A stretch of DNA of 64,000 nucleotides. It comes from Entomortierella parvispora (Eukaryota; Mortierellomycota; Mortierellomycetes; Mortierellales; Mortierellaceae). This document shows positions 55,142-64,000 of this stretch, piece after piece; within the stretch, counting starts at the first letter, position 1, and each line of letters opens with the position of its first letter. The position numbers and the translations under genes were made by a program. Below the pieces are notes generated by a model that ran no database searches, was not told the DNA's origin, and saw only the letters and a list, made by a program, of their open reading frames with translations. The stretch is taken from contig OY752140.1 of assembly GCA_963573315.1 (NCBI GenBank), positions 2,852,001-2,916,000 on the forward strand, given 5' to 3'.

Positions 55142-58100
55142 ATGGCTACCGCTCAGCTACGGATGCACCCTACGCATCTGACGACACCCGTCACAGCGCT
55201 CGCCTATCACGATAATGAAATCCTACTCTCTGGCCAAGGACCTTACATGAAGGCCACCTTAATTTCGACCTCTGAAGTGCTGACCTGCATACATTTGGGT
55301 GGCGATTGGAAAGTCCACAGGATTGTTCTTGGTATGGCGCTGCAGCATTGAAGACTCTGTGATACAGTTGATGAAATAACTCTGACCTAAAAATCCTGTC
55401 TAAAACATGCACAATATTATCTCCGCATCTTAGCTAATGTGCAGACATTTTCAGAGACATTGGAGGCACGGTTACTCATGGTTTTTGGGGCCAAGAGTCT
55501 TCAGATCATGCGTCTCTGTGTGGATCGAAGCAATAACACAAGTCAACCCAAGGTCTTTTTTCAGCACTTGTGGAATGTCGTCCATATGAAGGACTGGATC
55601 GTCGATGCCCAATGGTTGTGGCCAAAGGAGGACCTTCCTGGCGAGGTACGCTCTTCTTTTATTTCGAGCTTTTTTTTTCTAATCCCCAACCCAGCGATTC
55701 GATTCTAACAACACCTCATTTTAGTTTCCTACCACTCGATCCAGCCTGAGGCCCAACATGAAAACACCACCAACCTCCATCGCACTTGGATACGCCCACA
55801 ATTTTGTTGAAGTTTTTGATCTGCCGCAAAATCCTTTCGAAATGCCAGTGGAAGAGACCCAGCTACATGTGGAAGACAATCTTTATGAATTTCGCCTGGC
55901 GTATTCGGTTCAGTCAGAGGAGCACTGCACAGTTTTCTGCGGTCGTTTCCACAACAACACCCTGGAGGACCTGTGGTTTGTTAGTGGAACTGTATTCTGC
56001 CATGCTTTGATCTGGAAGGTCCATCATGAAGCAGGAGTGGAAGCCCCGGTTGTGAAGAGCTTGGTTGGACATGAAGGAATTTTGTTTGGCATTCGATGGA
56101 GCGACGACGGCAAGTCCGTCTGTACCGTCAGCGATGACAGGACAATTCGCGTCTGGGACGTTACAAATCCCACAACAATGTACGTAAAAGAAATTGGACT
56201 GGTAGAACAGAGATATGCCCCGCTTGCTTTGACTGCTGACATTTTCACTTTGTTCCTCTTTTAGTACCCATTCGACTCATTTTGGACATTCTGCAAGAGT
56301 GTGGGACTGCCAGATCGTCGGACAATACCTTATTTCTATCTCGGAAGATGCATCCTGTCGTGTTTGGAGAAATCCCTTGCTCAGCAAAATTAGCGAAAAA
56401 GACGATATGTCTGATTGCCTGGCATGCTGGGAAGGTCATGAAGGAAAGAGCGCATGGAGTGTTGCTGTCTCTGATCATGGAGTCGTTGCCACGGGAGGAG
56501 GAGACGGAGGTATTCATCTTTGGCGTTTAGACAGCATCGTTGCTGGATCAACTGGTAAATGAAAGTCATACATGTGAGAAACTTTACATCATTCAAGCCT
56601 GCCAGACTATTCACTTGGTAAACCTTTTTCGATTTAGATGCGGAGCAGTACACAAAGGATATCGACCTGCCTGAAATCACTACTTATTTCTCAGAAGCGA
56701 CAGCAAACGAAAAGGAATTCGTCCGAGACTTTGCCTTAGTCTCGGAATCAGAGTCAGCTTACGCCACCAATACGGGATATATTTTACTCCGAAACGACGT
56801 GGACGATACATGGCGCACGCTCTACCAGTCATCGATTTTAAAGAACTATGCCAGTTTGGAAGCATCCCCCTGTGGCCGGATCGCGGTTGCAGGATGTTTA
56901 GGGGGAAAGTTGGTTATTGTTAGCATGCGCAGCGAGTTTGAGACTCTGGTTGCTGACACTGTTGGTGGTATCAAGATCCAGTTTGTGTTTGTGTTGAGTG
57001 GGACGGACAGGGATAATTTCCGGATAGTCGTATTCAGGGCCAATTGCACTGTGGGGGTATTCCAGCTTAATATCTCCTCGCCAACCCAGGAGGCTACGTG
57101 TCGACATTTGTGCGAGTTGAAACTTCCCAACAGCAACAAGGCAATCCATGCAGCCTACTATTCTGCTCGCTACAATCTGGTTCTTCTTGGCTCCAGAGAC
57201 GGTACTCTCCTCGTTTACAATATGGGAGAGTTGGACCCTTCGGAACAAGCGCGAACATTGGACAGTATCATCGAACTTCGAAAATGTCATGGAAACGAAT
57301 CCGTTTCTAGTATTTTGATGGTCACTGAGGAGGGAGAAGGGAATGAAGGCAGTGATCGGATCATTGTGTACTCAACTGGTCGTGACGGTAGTTGGACCAA
57401 ATACCGCTTTTTGGGCCTTCCAGGCGGCGAGACACTGGGATCAACAAACGACGAACAGAGTGACGACGATGATATGGTTGATGGAAGCGCACAAGACAAT
57501 GATGTGGTGGCCGCCTCTCCCCCACCGAGATCTAGAGAGTCTACTCCCGGAGACCATGAGGGTGGAACAGATATTGTGCTTCAGAAAATTTTCAGGTCAA
57601 AGATCACCAAAGGATGGTTAGAGCAGGTAAGAGCAACTGTTGGTGCTGGTAAAACGAAATAGAACATATCAAGAGTTGTGAGTACCCACACACTTTATCT
57701 GTTTTAGACTTTTATTATGGACGGCGAGCTCCTCTTCTTGGGATTTTTCAACAAAAAGTTGTTCGTCTATAATGAGTCCAAGCATTTTGAGGTAAAGTTA
57801 CTGATAACAGCAACTTGGCATACCGATAAGATACTCATATCAGTCTTTCAATAGATCTTTTCCATGCACAGTGGAGCAGCGAACCGTCGCCGTTGGAGAT
57901 TTTTGACCAACAATGCTCGATTGGAGCACACGAGGCTCATGTTCCATAGTGGTTACAAGGTAGGTGGGCTGTATTATGATGTAGTTCCTAGGAAATCGGT
58001 ATCAAACACTCATCTTTCCACTTTCTTTAGATCCGTAGCTTCTCGAGACAACTCACTGCAGGCTCAGGACTCTTCCAAAGCGCAAAACTCCAAAATAACT

Positions 58101-59529
58101 TTCATGGAAGGGAAGTTCGGCATTTGCGTTTCTTGAGTGACGCTTTGCCTCTTGTCAGCGGAGCACCGGCGCCGATCGTGTTTGCATCAGGAGGAGAAGA
58201 CTGTCGTCTGCGAATGTTCCAATGTAAGTCATGCCCTCATAGTGAGCTGCCGTTGTCAGTCGCACTCGCAAGCTGTTGACACTTTGTATAAATGGTATAG
58301 ATGTCCCTTACAAGACAAAGACATCCAGCACAGCCATTAGACCCCTTTGCAATCTCAAGCCCCACCTCGGAGCCGCCATCCGCTGCTTGGAGTGGAGTCA
58401 CACCGATATTCCCCACACTTACCTCCTGTTCACGGGAGGCGCAATTGAGTCCATGCGAGCATGGCAAATCACTCTGAGTGTTCCTAACAGCTACCAGGTC
58501 CAACAAGTCGAAGACTTTTACGGAAACATGGTGCCAGAGCAAACACCTCTCTCCCTTGGTTGTTTGGAACTGGCGCAATGTCCTCATGTTAGCGAGAATT
58601 TGGAAACTAGGATCATGGATCTCTCCGTGTTTACGCTGCCAGCCCAACCTCGCATGCACTTTATTGCTGCTGTTTATTCGGACGCCGCGATCCGAGTATG
58701 GCTCTTTGACGAAGTTGCCAATGGCTTTGTACTTGCCATCGACGCGTCCCATCACGAAAAGTGTATCCTGCAGGTGGCCCATGTTCAAGTTGGGGGCGGC
58801 ATCATGATGTTGACGGCAGCAACAGATGGAAAGATTGCCGCATGGGACCTTACCTCGGCACTGGACGCTTTCTTGGTCAAGTATCATCTCAGAGCCAACA
58901 AGTCTGTTCAGCCGATCCGGTCGTTCCCTGGAAAGAACAAGGCAAAGGTCCAGAAGGACTTTGCTCAATCCCTGCGCTCCCCTTTGACAGAGCTTATTGT
59001 GCATCAATCTGGGGTGAACAGTCTTTCGGCCCGATATGTGGGTCATGGCATTATATTGACGGCCTCTGGAGGAGATGACAATGCACTCGTTGTGTCGCAG
59101 ATGCAGGCGTCTTGGGATTCCATTGGCCGTGCTATCAAGGTCGATGCAGCACGCGTGATTGCGAGAGACAGCTTTGCTCATGGATCGGCCATTCAAGGTA
59201 TGTGGGGGCTGTGTGATTTGCGACCTCCTTCAGTTTATTACAAGTTTATGAACATTCACTGACTTATTTTCATGATATTCTTCTCTTTACTAGCTGTGGC
59301 CATCATTAACGACAGGGAGATTATAACCACAAGTCAAGATCAAATGATCTCGCTGTGGAGCGTGGATTCGACAGAGACTGGTGGCGTCTGTCTGAATAAG
59401 AAGGAGTCTCAGTTTGTCCATGTGCCAGACCCATCGACCATGGATGTACTGCCTTCAGGGGATGATCAAGACCTTACGGTTGCGATTGCTGGTATTGGCA
59501 TCCAGACGTTTGCTGTGGATGGGCGGTAA
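55142..59529 (+). CDS. WD40 protein WDR6/Trm734 (tRNA 2'-O-methylation cofactor)
   Basis: WD-repeat partner of the Trm7/FTSJ1 methyltransferase that directs wobble-base 2'-O-methylation of tRNA. Ten exons: 55142-55331, 55434-55645, 55725-56179, 56265-56554, 56638-57626, 57708-57791, 57855-57959, 58031-58223, 58301-59197, 59294-59529; 1,216 residues (human WDR6 1,121). N-terminal HLTTPVTALAYHDNEILLSG with GPYMKATLI is typical. WD repeats are visible throughout: GHEGILFGIRWSDDGKSVCT, SDDRTIRVWDV, FGHSARVWDCQIVGQYLISI with SEDASCRVW, WSVAVSDHGVVATGGGDGGI, FASGGEDCRLRMF, GGAIESMRAWQI and TTSQDQMISLWSV. The C-terminus ends soon after the last repeat. Smaller WD40 alternatives are unlikely because of the length and the GHSARVWDC motif. 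Confidence 0.93.
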
Positions 59530-59980
59530 AAGGCCAAAAGTGTCCCAAAAATCCAAAAAAAAGAAAGACAAATTTAAATATTGGTGGCGTTTATTTCATT
59601 TTTGCAAGAGTTTTCTATGGATCGCCATGGTGGATCCGTCGGCTGGCCCTGTGGGAGTGCAGGTGGATGATTGAGGTGCCCTTGGCACAGGAAGGGCAAT
59701 TCGACGCTTCTTGTTCGTCCTTGGGGACCCTGGGATGATGTGACGTGCGAATTTGCGAGTGCAGTGGAGTGCGAAGTGAATCGCACAAGTGTCCATCCAC
59801 CTGCCTTTTTTTTCTTGCATTCCGTCCATTCCACACCTCCACTCCCTCCCTCTCCTTCTCTCTCCCTCTCATTCTCGCCATTGGGCTCCTTCTCTTCTGT
59901 CTGCCTGCCTGCATCCCTTTCCTCATCTCCATCAGTCTCCTTCCCCATCAACCTCCCTGCATCGCTTGCACATCGACAGA
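59530..59980. promoter_or_regulatory. WDR6 3' region and UBP8 promoter
   Basis: 451 bp between tandem plus-strand genes. An extended CT-rich leader (about 59820-59960) directly precedes the UBP8 start codon. No other gene seen. Confidence 0.5.
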
Positions 59981-62932
59981 ATGGCCACCGTCCCATCCTC
60001 CCCTCCCCTCATTCCAACCTCAAAGTTGCTCACCCAGGACTTCTCAGGCGACCATTCTCCCGCCGCTGCTCATGGCTGTCCTCACCTGAAGCAAATCAAA
60101 AAGTCGGCCGAGATCTTGACCAACTACCAGGTCCTGGCTCGCTACAGTCTCCACTACAAGAGCCGCCATGCTCTTGGCATCCTCCCCCCACGAGAGAGGA
60201 AGCGTGCAAAGCTAGAGGCAAGTACCTGTCGATGGTCTCTGTCGTTGCCACCACTTCTTTGCAGGCGAAAAAAGGCTCTTAAAAAAGAGACTTTGATTGC
60301 TCGTGTTGTCCTGTATTTAATTTTGGATCGATCTGCTGGACCTCCAGACGCAGCCCGACTCTCGGGAAGACGCAGGGACCAGCCAATGGCTGGGATGATC
60401 TTTGGAAAGGAAATACAAAAAAGGGCTTTATTTGGACCTGTGGAGAAAGAGAAAGCTCAGTGAGCATGGACCCAAGGGGGTGGTAGCACATTGTCCTGCC
60501 TCTCTCTCCCCCCCTCTCTCTCTCCCTCTCTCTCTCTCTCAGTCGCTGGACCAGATTGTCCACAAGCAACGATCGGATCCTTGCAGATTTGGGCAGCGTA
60601 CCCCTCTTTGAAATTTGCAACACTAACCTGTCCGTGGATCCTTCGTCTCTTTTCATCTCCAGAAGCAAGATAGTTCTTCCAGCACCAAGTCACTGCCCAC
60701 TCCCTCGTGTTTGGCCTGCGACACAACTCTTGGCAGAATCCATGCTTGTCTACATTGTGTCTACGTGGGCTGCTGGAAGGGAGAACATGTCCAGACCCAC
60801 TGCGCCGAAACAGGACACGTTATCTGTATGTACCCTCTACACTACCCATTACTTCTACACCGTCAATTACTCAGCTAGCCATTGGTCTAACTCAGTCCTG
60901 TCTTGTCCTGTCCCCTTGATCTGGTGGCAATCGCGCAGCCATGGAGATCAATCGTTGCACCCTCTACTGTAGCACCTGCAAGGATTTTGTGTACGATCGC
61001 GATTTTGAAAACATTTACAACAGCGAATTGCTGAGAAACGCCGAGATCGTCTCCATGGTGCAAGGTAAAAAATCCTGGCTAGTTCCCTATGCCAGTTGTT
61101 GCAAGCTTACGTTGCCAATTATAAAGTCACACACCCTTAACACAAACCTTGTATTAGAGCCGGGATTGAAGCGCGCGCAGTTTGTCCGATGGTATGCAGG
61201 AAACAAAGAGGCAGCCCTGATTCGAGCGGGAACGCGACTAAAGCCATGCCAAGGTATGAACCAACCTATAATGATGAAACGCTGCTCTTGGATTATGAAT
61301 ACTCATAGAATCCCTCTGTTTTTTCCTCGTAGGACTTCGTGGCCTTCGCAATATGGGCTCTACTTGTTTTATGAACGTGATTCTCCAGTGTTTTATCCAC
61401 AACCCCCTCTTGCGCGGATACTTTTTGAGCGACCAGCATAGTTCCAAGCGGTGCGAAGTCAAGACAGAGTGCATGAGTTGCGAAATGGATCAGTTGTTCA
61501 CGCAGGTATGGATTGTTCAAGTGCATGGCGAGTCTATCGGACGACACACCAGTGTTTCCTGACAGTTTGGTCGAATTTTAGTTTTACTCTGCAGGAACTA
61601 GCTCTCCTTATGGCCCTTGCAGCTTCTTGCACACAATGTGGATGTCCTCTTCCGATCTGGCAGGATACGCGCAGCAGGACGCACACGAATTTTTTATCAG
61701 TGCTTTGAACCAAATCCATGCCAAGTCATCAGGTAAACCGCTATTTCAAAACTGTGTGATGCGCATGCGCCAACAACCTGATCTAATCGGATGCAATTTC
61801 TCAATGCTAGGCGCCAAACTGCATCACTGCAGCTGTATCATCCACAAGACTTTTGCAGGTGTTTTGCAGTCGGATGTAACTTGTTTAAACTGCGCCAATG
61901 TGACTTCAGCCAACGATCCAATCTTGGACATTTCTCTTGATTTGCGGCCAACAAAGCGGAGTAAATCCGGCTTGAACAAGATCCGTGGAACACACGACAA
62001 TGATGGTCCCAACTCGCTCGCAGACTGCCTGGACAGGTATATATTGGCCTGTTTGTGATTAACCTCTGCAATGGTTCTTTCCTCGTTCCGTATACTCACT
62101 CGACTCATCGTTTCTAGATATACCCACCCAGAAAAACTTGGCACAAACGAGTACAACTGCAGCAAATGTGGCAAGACAGGACAGGAGGCGACTAAGCAGT
62201 TGTCAATGAAAGTTCTTCCCCCTGTCTTGAGCTTTCAATTGAAGGCATGCCATCCTTCCTATTTCTGAAGTACATTCTTTTTTGTTTCGACAAAGCATCA
62301 TCATGCTAACACACATCTTTTTGACTCTTTGAAAACAGCGTTTTGAACATTCCATGGGAGCCTCCAAGATTGAAACCAAAATCAAATTCCCAGCACAACT
62401 GGATATGACACCATACACAACTGCTGCAAGAAAGTTGAAGAAGGGCAAGCTTGCAAAGCTGAACGGGACATCTGAGAGCGGATCTCCTTCAACTCCTTCT
62501 TCTAACAGCTCGTCGTCGTCGTCTTCCACCAACTCGACAGTCGATCTCATCCCCACCTGCGTCTATAATCTCTTTGCAGTAATCAACCATCAAGGGAAAA
62601 TGGACACTGGTCATTACACGGCATTCGCTCGGCATCGTGGAGAGGTAAATGACTACATGAAACCAACGAGACTTTGTGTGCAGGTAATGATAAATCTCAG
62701 GCGACTAACGCGAATTGAACATACCTTGGCAGTGGTTCTCTCTTGATGATCATAAAGTGACCTTGGCATCCCAGAAAGAGGTCCTGAACAGCAATGCGTA
62801 AGTTGATTGTATCTCACACTGATGATTCTCGTCTTTTGAAGTGTGTTATTTAATGCTGACTTGCATTTCTTATGTTTTTGCTTCAGCTACATGTTATTTT
62901 ATGTCAAACAAAACTTGGATTATGACCTTTAG
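59981..62932 (+). CDS. UBP8: Ubiquitin-specific protease of the SAGA module (Ubp8/USP22)
   Basis: Deubiquitinase that removes ubiquitin from histone H2B within SAGA. Eleven exons: 59981-60217, 60663-60825, 60939-61064, 61158-61253, 61333-61505, 61582-61732, 61811-62036, 62118-62244, 62339-62644, 62733-62797, 62887-62932; 571 residues (yeast 471, USP22 525). Zinc-finger UBP domain: HGCPHLKQ, then SCLACDTTLGRIHACLHC, GCWKGEHVQTHCAETGHV, LYCSTCKDFVYDRDFE. Catalytic domain: GLRGLRNMGSTCFMNVILQC (Cys219), YAQQDAHEFFISALNQIH, CLNCANVTSANDPILDISLD, NCSKCGKTGQEATKQLSMKV, LPPVLSFQLKRFEH, MDTGHYTAFARH (His525) and WFSLDDHKV (Asp540/541). Introns 1 and 8 start with GC. A Ser-rich insertion (SNSSSSSSSTNS) lies before the His. 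Intron 1 is long (445 bp), so a further small exon there cannot be excluded. Confidence 0.95.
60498..60541 (+). repeat. CT microsatellite inside UBP8 intron 1
   Basis: About 40 bp of (CT)n with C-runs in the long first intron of the UBP8 gene. Flanking sequence shows no domain-coding frame. Confidence 0.85.
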
Positions 62933-63085
62933 AATGTGGAAGAAGATCTTTGCTGCAAGCTTGACTTTGCAAAGAGATGTACAATTCTACACGTGTAATA
63001 AAGCAAGGTTTATTTCATCACGCTGGAGAGAGGAGAAGGAGATGGACGACACAAAAGCTAGATATGAAGTGGGAATGATGACGAT

Positions 63086-64000
63086 TTAACTATGGATGGT
63101 GCGTCCACGCGAGTACTGCTGTGAGAACGCAGCCTTGACATTGAGCTCACGAGCGGCGTTCAATGCAAAGTTGGGATGTCTCAAGAAACCACGACCAGCG
63201 GCGACAAGATCAGCCTTTTCAGCGACCAAGATCTCTTCGGCCTGAACACCATGGGTGATGATCCCGACGGCAACGATGTGAAGACCAGGGACAGCCTTCT
63301 TGATCTGTTCCGCAAAAGGAACTTGGTAACTGGGACCGGCCTTGATGGACTGCAGGGCGGTGTTTCCGCCTGAAGAGACATGAAGGACATCCACACCAGC
63401 GTCCCGGACCCATTGAGCGATCTGGATGGTCTGCTGCAGGTCCCAGGAAGGCTCATTCTCCAATTGCTTCACGTTCTCGACCAAATCCGAGGCCGAGACT
63501 CTCAAAAAGATGGGCTTCTCGGCTGGGAAGTTTTCACGAACGGCTCGGACGACCTCCAAGAGGAATCGAGCACGGTTCTCGAGGGAACCTCCGTACTTGT
63601 CCGTGCGCTTGTTGGTCAGTGGGGACAAGAAGTTGTGGATCAGATACCCGTGGGCACCATGGATCTCGACAGTGTCCATTCCAGCTTTGGCCGCACGGGC
63701 AGCGGCGGATCCAAACGCCTGGACGATCTCTTGGATCTCTTCAATAGAGAGTTCACGGGGGATGACGTGATTTTCGTCCCATTGGAAGGCAGGGCCACCA
63801 GTAGGGGCCACGACATTGTCACGCCAGAAGGCAGACTCTGGGTGATCGGTGTAAGGTGCCTTTGCAGACGCCTGTCAAAAAAAAAAAAAGAATAGTTAGC
63901 TGCAAAGTTCTACCGGGGAATTGAATGACAAACCAATTATATTTTTTTTGTTGGTGCAGTTGTGTTTGTCTCGAAAAAATACCTTTCGACCGGCATGGGC
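63086..64000 (-). CDS. Old Yellow Enzyme-type NADH:flavin oxidoreductase (YqjM-like), partial
   Basis: FMN-dependent ene-reductase of the OYE family. Exons on the minus strand: at least 63983-64000 and 63086-63871, intron 63872-63982; the N-terminal part is outside the window. About 268 C-terminal residues are visible. Marks: LAHAGRK-type HAGRK at the exon junction (flavin-binding strand), GGPAFQWDENHVIPRELSIE, the catalytic EIHGAHGYLIHNFLSP, NKRTDKYGGSLENRARFLLE, VLHVSSGGNTALQSI, IVAVGIITHGVQAEEIL and DLVAAGRGFLRHPNF (phosphate binding). The pattern HAGRK plus RTDxYGGSLENR fits the YqjM (class III) group rather than the classical yeast OYE. The substrate cannot be inferred. Confidence 0.95.

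Noticed and set aside
58237-59196. 319-codon minus-strand frame opposite WDR6
   Set aside because: Antisense shadow of exon 9, whose plus-strand translation contains clear WD repeats.

Overview
This 64 kb window is nuclear DNA of a filamentous fungus. It is gene-dense (27 protein-coding genes on both strands) and nearly every gene is split by short introns with GTAAGT-like donors and pyrimidine-rich acceptors. The gene set includes fungus-specific ATG29, MGM101 and MIM1/TOM13, beside an E2F-associated phosphoprotein (EAPP) homologue, a TMEM164-type membrane protein and an MscL-type channel. I infer an early-diverging fungus, probably Mucoromycota and possibly Mortierellaceae. That placement is an inference without any database search. 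Exon boundaries were set by hand from conserved protein sequence, splice consensus and phase; every listed exon chain adds up to a whole number of codons.

Layout, left to right. 1-3421 (minus): N-terminal two-thirds of the pentafunctional AROM enzyme (ARO1), cut by the window edge. 5139-7233: two mitochondrial genes facing each other, MIM1 (outer-membrane import) and MGM101 (mtDNA maintenance). 7996-14408: TMEM164-like protein, a type-B carboxylesterase and the U-box cyclophilin PPIL2. 14409-16527 is the longest stretch without a recognisable gene. 16528-21163: a cysteine-rich GPI-type secreted protein, a family-16 methyltransferase, a DUF952 protein and two membrane proteins of unknown function. 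22225-27417: TAF14 and RAD3/XPD, divergent across one 642-bp promoter region that carries GGAT microsatellites. 27533-34390: an oligopeptidase B-like peptidase with a mitochondrial-type leader, SF3B6, the kinetochore protein NSL1/Mis14, and MscL with a C-terminal zinc ribbon. 35622-42389: ATG5, ATG29 and a TRF4-type poly(A) polymerase in tandem. 42590-54959 (all minus): an AAK1/ARK/PRK-type kinase, a long-chain acyl-CoA synthetase, a low-complexity single-pass membrane protein and EAPP. 55142-62932: WDR6/TRM734 and the SAGA deubiquitinase UBP8/USP22. 63086-64000: an Old Yellow Enzyme, cut by the right edge.

Most genes are unrelated housekeeping functions, as expected of a eukaryotic chromosome. 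Two neighbouring pairs share a process: ATG5-ATG29 (autophagy) and TAF14-RAD3 (transcription and DNA repair machinery). I found no mobile element, CRISPR array, rRNA or convincing tRNA, and no secondary-metabolite cluster. I did not find a clearly new biological system. The most unusual items are the MscL-zinc ribbon protein, three probable GC-AG introns, extremely short coding exons and the adjacent autophagy genes.
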